A stretch of DNA of 37,861 nt from Campylobacteraceae bacterium. Lineage in GTDB: Bacteria; Campylobacterota; Campylobacteria; Campylobacterales; Sulfurovaceae. The position numbers were made by a program, and so were the translations under genes. Under the pieces are notes generated by a model. The model had not been told where the DNA came from. It searched no databases and saw nothing but the letters and a program-made list of their open reading frames with translations. Of the stretch, positions 27,801 through 35,867 are shown in pieces. Within the stretch, counting starts at the first letter, position 1; each line of letters starts with the position of its first letter. The DNA lies in assembly GCA_027068975.1 (NCBI GenBank), contig JALXFN010000136.1:1-37861 (forward strand), written 5' to 3'.

Positions 27801-30800
27801 TAGGGGTGGGGATTATAGTGTAAAATACTACTACACCAATGCAGACCCAAAAACAATTAATATGGCACCAACGGTTGGTGATGAAAATGATATAACCAAT
27901 GCACAGTCTATTTGGTGTGAAGGAGACGCAACTGGACCAAATGGTTGTACTATTGCATCAAGTGGTTTTACATTCTCTAGCAATAGTCAAGTAACAGCTG
28001 TTCGTGCAAGAGGACCAAGAATGGAGAAACAAGCTATTTGTCAATTTAAGGTGCATGTTACTGTAGATGACAACTTAGCAGGAGACAACTACTCTAACTC
28101 TGCAGGTGCTAGTGCTACAGGTATTACGTTACCAGTTCTTTCAAACTCATTGGCTGTACCTGTTGTTGGTAGTTCTTTAGGAGATAGAGTTTGGTATGAC
28201 AGAAATGCAAATGGTATACAAGATGAAGGTGAAAATGGAGTAGAAGGTGTAACTGTAAAACTATTGGATGGTAGTGGTAACCCTGTTAAAAATCCTTTAA
28301 CTGGTGCAGATTATGTTACAACTACTGGTGCTGATGGAGTTTATGGTTTTAATAAGTTAAATCAAGGAAGTTATATTGTCGAGATTGTTCCACCAGCTGG
28401 GTACATTGTCTCAAAGAAAGAGGAGGGTAGTAACTCTGCTATAGATTCAGATATCAATAGTGATAGCAATAGAACAGATGTTATTACATTGGACGTAGAG
28501 GAGGACAATCCTACTATAGATATGGGTATATTTACTCCTATTATCTCAGGAAATGTTTTTTCCGATGGAAATGGAGATGGGACCATTAATGGAACAAAAA
28601 TTGCAACAGCCAGTGGAACTCAACTCTATGTTACTCTATTGTCAAATAGTGGAGATATCTTAGCAACTAAACCACTCTTGGCAGATGGAACTTACACATT
28701 TGATGGTGAAGATGGAGTACAAGCAAATAGTGACTATAGAGTTGTTATAAGTAGTAGTTCAAATACAGCAACCTCTACACTTCCTGATAACTGGAACCAT
28801 GCAGATGGTGAACATGTTGGAACAGGTGTTGGAACAGATGGAACAGCTGATGGAATTATTGATGTTAAAGTTCTTAAAGAGAATGTTCCAAATGTAAACT
28901 TTGGAATTAATGAGAAACCAGTAGCACAAGACAAAACAGAGGCTCCACAACTGAACCCAGGAGCAGATGTAAAAGTCTCTGTGCCAGATTTAAATGTAAC
29001 AGATAGAGAAGATGGAACACCAACAACGATAACCATCACAACACTTCCTACTAATGGAAAACTTTATTATAATGGAAATTTAGTAACAGTAAATGAGGCT
29101 ATTGAAAATGCAGACCCAAGTAAATTTACCGTTGACCCAGACAATGGTGACCAAACGGTTGTATTTAACTATACAACAACTGATAAAGTTGGTGTAGTAT
29201 CAGATGAAGCAACGGTTACCATGCCATTTAGAGGATTGAAAATTTCAGGAAATATCTTTGATGATGGAAGTGGAGATGATACTATTAATGGTACAAAAAT
29301 TTCAAGTCCAGATAGTAAACAACTCTATGCAACTCTTTTAAGTGGTGATGGTGCAGTATTGGCAACTAAAGCAATATCAGCAGGAGCATATAGCTTTAAT
29401 GGTGATGATGGGATTAAGCCAAATAGTAGTTACACCGTAGTGCTTAGTACAGAAGCAAATGCAACTGAGGCAAAACTTCCAACAGATTGGAACCATGCAG
29501 ATGGTGAGCATATTGGTACAACTGAAGGAACAGATGGTGATGCAGATGGTTCCATTTCAGTTTCAGTAGAGGGTGTAGATGTTCCAGAAGTTAATTTTGG
29601 AATCAACAACAAGCCGACAGCTGTAGATAAAGCTGAGCCAACACAAGCAAACCCTGGGAAAGATAATCAAGTAGTTGTACCAACATTGAGCATAGCAGAC
29701 AAAGAAGATGGAACACCAACAACGATAACCATAACAACAGTTCCTGCTAATGGAAAATTATACTATGATGGTGATGAAGTAAATGCTGGAGATACATTAA
29801 CTGATTTTGACCCAAGTAAATTTACGGTTGACCCAGATAATGGAGACCAAACTCTTGAGTTTAAATATACTGCAACAGATAGAGCTGGTGTGGTTTCAGA
29901 TGAGGCAAAAGTGACTCTACCGTTTACAGATATTGCTATCTCTGGAAAACTATTTGATGATGGAAATGCTAATGGAAATGTCGATGGAAACTTAACAGCA
30001 AAAGCTGATAATACACAACTCTATGTAACTCTAGTCGATGCTAATGGTGATGCGGTAGCTTCTAAACCTTTAGGTGCAGATGGAACATATAGCTTCTCAA
30101 ATGTTGATGGTGTTACACCAAATACAAACTATACTATGGTTCTTTCTGATGAAGTAAATAGAACAACTCCAAAGCTTCCAGAAAACTGGAACAATGCAGA
30201 TGGTGAAAATATTGGTCTTAATGGAGTTGATGGAGATGCAAATGGTATTGTAGCTGTTAATGTGGCTTCAACACATATTTCAGAGATTAACTTTGGTATT
30301 AATAAAAAGCCAGTAGCTGATGATAAAACAGAGCCAACACAGTTTAATCCAGGTTCAGATGTACAAGTAAGCGTTCCAACGTTAACCGTTAGCGATAAAG
30401 AAGATGGAACTCCAGCTATTGTAACTATTAGAACACTGCCTACAAATGCAACACTCTATTATGATGGTGTAAAGGTAACAGTTGATATGGAGATAGCTGA
30501 TCTAACGCTATTGACAGTTGACCCAGATGATGGTGACCAAACAGTACTGTTTACGTATACTTCAACTGATGTAACAGGTATGGTTTCTAACCCAGCAACG
30601 GTGACTATGCCATTTAAAGGGATTAAAATTGCAGGTAATATCTTTAATGATGGAAATGCTGATGGTACCGTTAATGGTACGCCAATAGCTTCACCAAATG
30701 GTACGCAGTTACATGCTACTCTTTTAGATGTTAATGGAACAGCGATTGCCACTACACCTATAGCAGAAGATGGAACATACAGCTTTGGAAATAAAGATGG

Positions 30801-33210
30801 TGTTTTACCAAACCACTCATACTCTGTAGTACTTAGTACAACAGCTAATTCAAATGAAGCTTCTCTTCCAGTGAACTGGAACAATGCAGATGGTGAGCAT
30901 ATAGGTACAAATAAAGGTCTTGATGATGCTCCTGATGGAGTTATTAATGTAACTGTAGTAGAGAAAGATGTGGTTGAAGTAAACTTTGGAATCAATAAAA
31001 AACCAGTTGCAGGTGATAATACAGGTGAATTACAACTTAACCCAGGAACAGATGTTCAGGTCAATGTAATTGATTTAAATGTTAGTGATAGTGAAGATAC
31101 AACACCAAGTACTGTAACCATTAAAACAGTGCCAAGTAATGGAACACTATATTATGATGGTGTAGAGGTTGTTGCTAATCAAGTGATTGAGAATTTTGAT
31201 AATAGTAAATTAACACTTGACCCAAATAATGGTAGTTTAACAGTTTCATTTACTTATACAACTACAGATGGTAGTGGTGTAGAGTCAGATATAGCAACTA
31301 TTGCTATGCCATTTAAAGGTCTGAAAATTTCAGGAAATATCTTTAATGATGGTAACAACAATGGAATAGTTGATGGAGATTTAACATCAAAAGCTGATGA
31401 GGTAGCACTCTATGCTGTACTACTAGACAGTAATGGTAATTTTATGGCAAGAGAAGCTATAAAAGCAGATGGTTCTTATGACTTTGATGGATTAGATGGA
31501 ATTGTTCCAAACAGTACTTATAATGTTGTTTTAACTTCTGATGCAAATGGTACAACAGCAATGTTGCCAACTACATGGACTAATGCAGATGGTGAGCATA
31601 TAGGAGCTGATACTGGTTTAGATAGAGTAGCAGATGGAGCGATTAAAGTTGTAGTAACTACTAAAGATATTCCAGAGATTAACTTTGGGATTAACAAAAG
31701 ACCAGTGGCTGATGATAAAACAGAGCCAGAGCAGTTAAATACAAGTAGAGATGCTCAGTATGTTGTACCTACATTAACGGTGAGTGATAAAGAGGATGGG
31801 GTACCAGCAGTTATAACCATTAGAACACTACCTACAAACGGAACACTTTACTATGAGGGAACTCCTGTAGAGGTAAATGCAACCATTGCAGACCCAAGTA
31901 AGTTAACAATTGACCCAGATGATGGTGACCAGAATGTTACCTTTACCTATACATCAACAGATGTAACAGGTGCAATTTCAGACCCTGCAACGGTAGTTAT
32001 GCCATTTATTGGTGTGAAAATTTCAGGATATATCTTTGCAGATGGTAACAACGATGAGACAGTTAATGGAACGCAGATAGCAACAGTAGATGGTGTTCAG
32101 CTCTATGCAACACTGCTTAATGAGAATAATGAGACTTTAGCTACTGTAGCGATTGATAGTAATGGAAGTTACCTCTTTGAAAACAAAGATGGTGTCTACC
32201 CGAACAATAATTACCATGTGGTACTTAGTACAGAAGCCAATGCTACAACAGCCTCACTTCCAGAAAATTGGAACCATGCAGATGGTGAGCATATTGGTAG
32301 AGATAAAGGTTTAGATGATAATGCTAATGGAGTGATAGCTGTAAGTGTTGTAACAACGGATATCCCAGAGGTTAACTTTGGTATCAATAAAAGACCAGTA
32401 GTTGAAGATGTTACCTCAGTAGTCCAAGCCAATCCAGGAGCAGATAAGCAAGTACAAGTTATAGATTTAGGTATTAGGGATAATGAAGATGGTTCTCCAA
32501 AAACGGTAACTATCGTCTCTTTACCAACAGAGGGTACGCTCTATTATGATGGTGTTGAAGTAACAGAAGGTCAAATTATTCCTAACTTTGATAATAAGTT
32601 GTTAACAGTTGACCCTAAAAATGGTGCAACAAAGATAGAGTTTGATTATACTACAACGGATAATACAGGTTGGGAGTCAGAAAAAGCAAGAGCAACCATG
32701 CCGTTTGCAGCAGTTGCTCCAGCAGAAAACTTTACGGCTGAAGATGATGCACAACCTGCAAGTTTAGAAGGACCAGTAACTACCATTAATGTATTGGAGA
32801 ATGATGTGTTAGGTGAAAATAGTACGATTCATCTTCTTAATATAAATGATGGTACGGTTTTATGGAATGAGGGTACAGCTGTAGGTTCAGCAACCATTAA
32901 TACACAAGATAGTGTTGTGGTTCCTGGTGAAGGTGTTTGGACAGTAAGTGGTAGTACTGTTGTCTTTACAGCAGAAGAAGGTTTTACAGGTATTCCAACA
33001 CCAATCTACTATGTTGTAGAAGATGACCAAGGAAACCAAACCAATGTAGCACAAGTAGCAGTTATAAGTAATTGTGTTTGTGATACCTATGAAAAGTCAG
33101 CCAGTGATTCTGTATCAGCATTAAACCCATGGTGGATGATAGTCGGAATGTTCTTTATCTCAATTCTAGGAGCTCTCTTTGCAAGAAGAGAGTTTGAAGA
33201 GCTTAAGTAA
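24862..33210 (+). CDS. Giant repeat surface protein with six ~231-aa tandem repeats and CshA-type C-terminal domain
   Basis: A 2782-aa exported protein; the signal peptide is probably cut after Ala20 (LHA-S). Residues about 21-735 resemble actinobacterial DUF11-type surface proteins (Asp/Asn-rich start, VRTNDNFQAIAGWTW). Two DUF11-like domains follow (about 736-880 and 883-1103), then one SdrD-B domain (1104-1226, GDRVWYDRNANGIQDEGE). Six tandem repeats begin at residues 1228, 1461, 1693, 1923, 2156 and 2387. Each has an SdrD-B-like half (ISGNIFxDGN to VNFGINKKP) and a cadherin/Ig-like half (DKEDGTPxxITI to TVDPDxGDQTV and TMPF). One CshA-type repeat (about 2622-2735) precedes C2738-x-C2740, YEKS, a membrane segment (about 2757-2775) and ARREFEELK. 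Shine-Dalgarno AAAGGAA precedes the ATG. Adhesion is inferred; no enzymatic motif is seen. Confidence 0.83.
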   Translation: MKLKMSIMLSTLLLGNILHASNVNITTKYGKTGGVLGPLNKTTDKINGRAICSVDPTPGCDFDDDPKFNNNNTVDDPSDDSYSGDLLVRTNDNFQAIAGWTWNGTAGGAEEVATITGTLPAGGYYEWAALPGSCNLANSSISADKQTIICERKDFDKNDAGTYSEDLTFNVRVLGGTPSGTQPGDIKFKVEAPNATAVEDTTDGNSLTVTASPRWNLDKAFGAYSVRSGQTVTIDGQEKEGWVIDYRLLIETDEVNGEIDNTYSLLGNESLGADATLTFTDDLSNVSPNAKLLDCRTTGRAYSDGTLRDGYDGSNLPITFSGEGSIKPTQVNSHLPQAKDEQQVTCTQTGSSVAVEVKHVDATLNHYPTRDYYDRPLPVNRAIASMVNMSIFIPLEDVKAGPNGTVDCDGYGIGRDDCDDGELITKNYVTDFNPVSASGVQNFSGQGESEKDNYRTYTLQYSAGSFDKYYWGDKNSIWNGPAESTSSRQGDRFVGKGYEWSSRLYANNSGGVNQTENGFCDVIDANYMEIIKYSEKTNYTDTRYNHEDELPFITYTSIGKGTPDNHLYNGSKLTDYYDFEFAGDYEDDSFLPSNNNNRQDENQDAKTRAECDAPANKWYATMDEARNAAGGVGAVTKVRWKLKPNMLMVPGQSEYWMLLHRVRENRLDNNEPLQPGDMMVNYGKHKFDGNQGTWSNTSYIPHGLDTDGIPEGFSGAAGDRMFYTDAKVRIRKEESRTSATPGNEVTYSFKMSFTDDIRTQGESDSVKLTDILPKDFKYQKGSVTPSSYGEPIIGSCADAIDINSTESPCVDGENQVLIWDLGTREINADIADLNYTALIGAAAKVGTNTNVVKIESPADASPISQRKSEIGLIIDVPASINIVKSTEENPDYPSKRERTTEPKDIYFLMDMRNGKDGDITDLDVIDILPFEGDADDAAIKFNNLELKRKKATSFHGSMIFHEASFNQHPGSDTACDMSYTRGGDYSVKYYYTNADPKTINMAPTVGDENDITNAQSIWCEGDATGPNGCTIASSGFTFSSNSQVTAVRARGPRMEKQAICQFKVHVTVDDNLAGDNYSNSAGASATGITLPVLSNSLAVPVVGSSLGDRVWYDRNANGIQDEGENGVEGVTVKLLDGSGNPVKNPLTGADYVTTTGADGVYGFNKLNQGSYIVEIVPPAGYIVSKKEEGSNSAIDSDINSDSNRTDVITLDVEEDNPTIDMGIFTPIISGNVFSDGNGDGTINGTKIATASGTQLYVTLLSNSGDILATKPLLADGTYTFDGEDGVQANSDYRVVISSSSNTATSTLPDNWNHADGEHVGTGVGTDGTADGIIDVKVLKENVPNVNFGINEKPVAQDKTEAPQLNPGADVKVSVPDLNVTDREDGTPTTITITTLPTNGKLYYNGNLVTVNEAIENADPSKFTVDPDNGDQTVVFNYTTTDKVGVVSDEATVTMPFRGLKISGNIFDDGSGDDTINGTKISSPDSKQLYATLLSGDGAVLATKAISAGAYSFNGDDGIKPNSSYTVVLSTEANATEAKLPTDWNHADGEHIGTTEGTDGDADGSISVSVEGVDVPEVNFGINNKPTAVDKAEPTQANPGKDNQVVVPTLSIADKEDGTPTTITITTVPANGKLYYDGDEVNAGDTLTDFDPSKFTVDPDNGDQTLEFKYTATDRAGVVSDEAKVTLPFTDIAISGKLFDDGNANGNVDGNLTAKADNTQLYVTLVDANGDAVASKPLGADGTYSFSNVDGVTPNTNYTMVLSDEVNRTTPKLPENWNNADGENIGLNGVDGDANGIVAVNVASTHISEINFGINKKPVADDKTEPTQFNPGSDVQVSVPTLTVSDKEDGTPAIVTIRTLPTNATLYYDGVKVTVDMEIADLTLLTVDPDDGDQTVLFTYTSTDVTGMVSNPATVTMPFKGIKIAGNIFNDGNADGTVNGTPIASPNGTQLHATLLDVNGTAIATTPIAEDGTYSFGNKDGVLPNHSYSVVLSTTANSNEASLPVNWNNADGEHIGTNKGLDDAPDGVINVTVVEKDVVEVNFGINKKPVAGDNTGELQLNPGTDVQVNVIDLNVSDSEDTTPSTVTIKTVPSNGTLYYDGVEVVANQVIENFDNSKLTLDPNNGSLTVSFTYTTTDGSGVESDIATIAMPFKGLKISGNIFNDGNNNGIVDGDLTSKADEVALYAVLLDSNGNFMAREAIKADGSYDFDGLDGIVPNSTYNVVLTSDANGTTAMLPTTWTNADGEHIGADTGLDRVADGAIKVVVTTKDIPEINFGINKRPVADDKTEPEQLNTSRDAQYVVPTLTVSDKEDGVPAVITIRTLPTNGTLYYEGTPVEVNATIADPSKLTIDPDDGDQNVTFTYTSTDVTGAISDPATVVMPFIGVKISGYIFADGNNDETVNGTQIATVDGVQLYATLLNENNETLATVAIDSNGSYLFENKDGVYPNNNYHVVLSTEANATTASLPENWNHADGEHIGRDKGLDDNANGVIAVSVVTTDIPEVNFGINKRPVVEDVTSVVQANPGADKQVQVIDLGIRDNEDGSPKTVTIVSLPTEGTLYYDGVEVTEGQIIPNFDNKLLTVDPKNGATKIEFDYTTTDNTGWESEKARATMPFAAVAPAENFTAEDDAQPASLEGPVTTINVLENDVLGENSTIHLLNINDGTVLWNEGTAVGSATINTQDSVVVPGEGVWTVSGSTVVFTAEEGFTGIPTPIYYVVEDDQGNQTNVAQVAVISNCVCDTYEKSASDSVSALNPWWMIVGMFFISILGALFARREFEELK
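28543..32713 (+). repeat. Six tandem coding repeats of ~693 bp
   Basis: The repeat units start at 28543, 29242, 29938, 30628, 31327 and 32020, giving lengths of 690-699 bases (230-233 codons). Each encodes the same two-part module. The copies are clearly diverged at DNA level, so they are not a recent amplification, but short identical blocks (for example around gaagatggaacaccaacaac in units 1 and 2) could still support recombination. Confidence 0.85.
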
Positions 33211-33217
33211 GAGCTTC

Positions 33218-33862
33218 TTATTTTGAAGCTTTTTTCAAAAAAAGCTTCAAAGACTTTTTAGATTTATAATTCATCTTATACTCAATATGTTCCAAATACC
33301 AAAGGAGCTGTTTGGGTGTAATATCTCTTTTTTTTGCCTCTTTTTTTAAAATATATTGAGGTACTTTATGAGGTGTATGCATAAACTTTTTAGCCATTTT
33401 TTTAATAGACTCTCCATAACAGTTGTAACATAGTCTAGCAAATACAAAAGGTAAATTGGTCTCTTTGTGCCACTCTGTAGCCAAATCAATACCCTCTCCT
33501 CCATTTAAATAGTAGGTTAAAGCCTTATCTCCAATAATAACTTCTCCTTTTAAATCTAAAACCTCTGCTAATTGATTGGAAGTGGCTGATTCATTATCTA
33601 CTTTATCCTCTCCCTCTATAACAAAAACAGAATATACAGCTCTATTTGCAATAATCCCCAAATCTGTACAGTCATATCTAGGAGACTCTATACTAGAGAT
33701 AAATGCTCCATTAATATGTCGTGATTTAAGAGCTTTGTTGATTTGACTGGGGACATTTTTTCTATAGTTTAGTGCCATTTTTGTACCTGAGTGTTTAATA
33801 TAACGCTTCATAAAAACTTGAAAAGGTAAAAGATTGAGGTAGCTAATGGAACCAAATATCAC
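33218..33862 (-). CDS. mqnA: MqnA, chorismate dehydratase of the futalosine menaquinone pathway
   Basis: The 214-aa product matches the MqnA/MqnD periplasmic-binding-like family: MIFGSISYLNLLPFQVFMK at the start, VPSQINKALKSRHINGAFISS, and DLATEWHKETNLPFVFARL in the second lobe. MqnA removes water from chorismate to give 3-[(1-carboxyvinyl)oxy]benzoate, the first step of the futalosine route to menaquinone, the normal route in Campylobacterota. The start is GTG at 33862, with AGGAG 8 bases upstream. It reads toward the giant surface gene, with the 7-base space and the end of the gene forming the shared terminator. At 214 aa it is somewhat short of typical 230-280-aa homologues, but both lobes look present. 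Confidence 0.85.
   Translation of the reverse strand: MIFGSISYLNLLPFQVFMKRYIKHSGTKMALNYRKNVPSQINKALKSRHINGAFISSIESPRYDCTDLGIIANRAVYSVFVIEGEDKVDNESATSNQLAEVLDLKGEVIIGDKALTYYLNGGEGIDLATEWHKETNLPFVFARLCYNCYGESIKKMAKKFMHTPHKVPQYILKKEAKKRDITPKQLLWYLEHIEYKMNYKSKKSLKLFLKKASK
33222..33251. terminator. Bidirectional terminator between the giant gene and mqnA
   Basis: TTTGAAGCTTTT and AAAAGCTTCAAA form an inverted repeat around 33222-33251 with A/T runs at its apex. It begins 12 bases after the giant gene stop and lies inside the last codons of the convergent mqnA, so it can end transcripts from both sides. Confidence 0.6.
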
Positions 33863-33894
33863 ACTTATACTCCTGAATGAAAAATTTAAGCATG

Positions 33895-33918
33895 ATTATA
33901 TCAAACAACTTTTATAAT
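33895..33918. promoter_or_regulatory. Divergent -10 elements for mqnA and moaD
   Basis: TATAAT is present on the minus strand (33900-33895, for mqnA) and on the plus strand (33913-33918, for moaD) within the 86-nt intergenic space. Neither has a good -35 at 17 bp. The position between two divergent genes makes both plausible start sites. Confidence 0.45.
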
Positions 33919-33948
33919 CGAAACAATTTTTAGAAAAAGGTATTAGAA

Positions 33949-34170
33949 ATGGTTATAGTGGAATTTTTAGGTCCCATAGGTGAAGAGTCTTTAGAGTTAG
34001 AAGCTAAAACACTTCATGATGTAGCAGAGCAACTACAAAAAATAGATACCATCAGTGCATGGCTATCTAAATGTGCTGTAGCTGTTAATGACCAGATGAC
34101 AAGTGATTTATCTATGGAACTTAAAAGTGGTGATAAAGTCTCTATTTTACCTCCTGTATGTGGAGGTTAA
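33949..34170 (+). CDS. moaD: Molybdopterin synthase sulfur-carrier subunit MoaD
   Basis: MoaD is a ubiquitin-like protein that carries the thiocarboxylate sulfur for making molybdopterin from cyclic pyranopterin. The 73-aa product has the family form and ends SILPPVCGG; the C-terminal Gly-Gly is essential for adenylation and sulfur loading. It is followed at 2 nt by moaE, its partner subunit. The codons for Gly-Gly (GGA GGT) also form the Shine-Dalgarno of moaE. A Shine-Dalgarno AAAAGG precedes moaD itself. Confidence 0.92.
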   Translation: MVIVEFLGPIGEESLELEAKTLHDVAEQLQKIDTISAWLSKCAVAVNDQMTSDLSMELKSGDKVSILPPVCGG

Positions 34171-34172
34171 AA

Positions 34173-34607
34173 ATGGAGTTATATAACGGTTCATTAGATG
34201 TAGAGCAAATCTTTTCAAAGTGGTTACATGAAGAGGCAGCGTCCAACTATGGCGCATACATTCCTTTTGTAGGAACCATTCGAGCAGAAGATGGTATTGA
34301 AGCTTTGAGTTTTGATATTTATGAACCTGTGTTAGAGGCTTGGTTTAACTCTTGGGTTGAAAAGGCAGAGAAGTTGGGAGCCAAAGTAAAAATGGCACAT
34401 GCTATTGGTGATGTTCCAGTACATACATCATCTTATATATCGGCTGTTTTTTCACCAAAAAGAAGAGTGGCATTAGAACTTATAGATGAGTTTGTAGAAG
34501 ATTTTAAAGCCAATGCTCCTATTTGGAAATATGATGTAAAAGATGGAAAAAGAATTTATGCAGAAGATAGAAGTACCCCTATGAGTGGTAGTGGGTTATT
34601 GGCGTAG
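34173..34607 (+). CDS. moaE: Molybdopterin synthase catalytic subunit MoaE
   Basis: MoaE binds cyclic pyranopterin monophosphate and transfers sulfur from MoaD to form the dithiolene. The 144-aa protein has GAYIPFVGTIRAEDG, HAIGDVPVHTSSYISAVFSP and NAPIWKYDVKDG, with the conserved Lys of the PIWK motif at the active site. The open frame begins 5 codons earlier at an ATG overlapping moaD, but the ATG at 34173 has GGAGG spaced 6 nt upstream and gives the family start MELYNGSLD, so it was chosen. moeA follows after 54 nt containing a 7-bp hairpin. Confidence 0.93.
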   Translation: MELYNGSLDVEQIFSKWLHEEAASNYGAYIPFVGTIRAEDGIEALSFDIYEPVLEAWFNSWVEKAEKLGAKVKMAHAIGDVPVHTSSYISAVFSPKRRVALELIDEFVEDFKANAPIWKYDVKDGKRIYAEDRSTPMSGSGLLA

Positions 34608-34624
34608 GTTCGGTAGCACCGAAC
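34608..34624 (+). other. Small hairpin between moaE and moeA
   Basis: GTTCGGT (34608-34614) pairs with ACCGAAC (34618-34624) around AGC. It begins at the base after the moaE stop and is not followed by a T-tract, so an mRNA processing or stabilising element is likelier than a terminator. Confidence 0.4.
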
Positions 34625-34661
34625 ATTAAAATTAAATAGAATTAAAAAAAGGAAAAATAGA

Positions 34662-35867
34662 ATGGCATTTATGCACTTCGATGAGTCTATAGATATAATT
34701 AAAAATATAGAGATAAAAAGTTATAAAACACATAAAAAATATTTAACAGATTGTTTGGGGTATGTCTTAGCAGAAGATATTATTGCTGACCATAACTCAC
34801 CAGAATTTCCAACATCTGCGATGGATGGTTATGCTATAAAACATGAAGATTTAGCATTGGGAAGATTAAAAATATCGAGTATTAACCCAGCAGGTTCTGA
34901 TTTGGTAGATGAAGTTATTGGTGGTCAGTGTATTAAAACCTTTACGGGTTCACTTATGCCAAAAGGAGCAGACACTTTAATTCCTATAGAGAATGTAACA
35001 GTAGAAGGTGATGAGATTGTTATAAATGAAGAGATTCCTTTTGGATTTTCAGTAAGAGCAATAGGTGAAAATTATGCCAAGGGACAAAAACTTATAGAAG
35101 TAGGGACTAAAATAGGCTTCGCAGATATAGGTGTTATGGCAAGTTTAAATGTCGTCTCTCCTTTGGTTTATGAAAAACCTAGAGTGGCTATTTTGTCAAC
35201 AGGTTCAGAACTACTTGAACTAGGAGAGAGCCAAACTTCTGATGCACAAATTCGTAGTTCTAACAACTATATCTTAGAGGCAATAGTCAAAAAATATGAT
35301 GGAGAACCTTTACAGTTAGGATGTATATCTGATGATAAAGAGAGTATTTTATCGGCAGTTAAAAAAGCATTATCTCAAAGCGATATAGTCGTAACTACAG
35401 GTGGTGTATCGGTAGGTGATTTTGATTTTGTAAAAGATGTTATTGTAGAACTTGGTTGTGAGGTACTCTTTAAAGGAGTACGTGTTAAACCTGGGCAACA
35501 TATTATGGTAGCAAAAAAAGATGATAAGTTCATTGTGGCACTACCAGGGTTTGCGTACTCTTCTACAGTGACAGCATTGCTCTATATGGTGCCACTAATA
35601 GCTAAACTTCAAAAAGGTAAATGTTCATTACGTATGGTTGAAGCAACACTTCGTTCACCTTTTAATAAACGTATTAAGAAAGCAGAATTTACAGCGTGTA
35701 ACTATAGTTTAGAAGAGGGGAGTTATTTTGTCGATTTTGATGGTAAAAAATCTGGCTCTTCTGCTATTTTAACCAATATGTTGGGGGCAACTGCTCTTTT
35801 GGTTACTTCAGAAGAAGATACTCCTAAAGTAACAGGTGGTAAGGTTAAAATTCTTCTTATCGACTAA
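34662..35867 (+). CDS. moeA: Molybdopterin molybdenumtransferase MoeA
   Basis: MoeA inserts molybdate into adenylylated molybdopterin to complete the cofactor used by molybdo-enzymes such as formate dehydrogenase and nitrate reductase. The 401-aa protein has SAMDGYAIKHED near residue 51 (the domain-I active-site region), TFTGSLMPKGADTLIPIENV, and the MPT-binding segment TTGGVSVGDFDFVKD, then KPGQHIMVAK and the LPGFAYSS loop. AAAAAGG lies upstream of the ATG. It is third in the moaD-moaE-moeA group; moaA, moaC and mobA are not in the window. Its last 11 bases overlap the end of a 41-codon minus-strand ORF. Confidence 0.93.
   Translation: MAFMHFDESIDIIKNIEIKSYKTHKKYLTDCLGYVLAEDIIADHNSPEFPTSAMDGYAIKHEDLALGRLKISSINPAGSDLVDEVIGGQCIKTFTGSLMPKGADTLIPIENVTVEGDEIVINEEIPFGFSVRAIGENYAKGQKLIEVGTKIGFADIGVMASLNVVSPLVYEKPRVAILSTGSELLELGESQTSDAQIRSSNNYILEAIVKKYDGEPLQLGCISDDKESILSAVKKALSQSDIVVTTGGVSVGDFDFVKDVIVELGCEVLFKGVRVKPGQHIMVAKKDDKFIVALPGFAYSSTVTALLYMVPLIAKLQKGKCSLRMVEATLRSPFNKRIKKAEFTACNYSLEEGSYFVDFDGKKSGSSAILTNMLGATALLVTSEEDTPKVTGGKVKILLID

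Noticed and set aside
30459-30995. 178-aa minus-strand open frame inside the second giant gene, with similar ones at 28734 and 32211
   Set aside because: They recur at matching places in the tandem repeats, so they are shadows of the repeated coding sequence.
28543-32713. CRISPR-like or satellite array
   Set aside because: The periodic units are about 693 bp, diverged and in-frame; they are protein repeats, not short identical repeats with unique spacers.
18170-33210. RTX/type I secreted, LPXTG-sorted or autotransporter adhesins
   Set aside because: No GGxGxD nonapeptide arrays, no LPXTG, and no C-terminal beta-barrel; both proteins have N-terminal Sec signals and C-terminal membrane segments.
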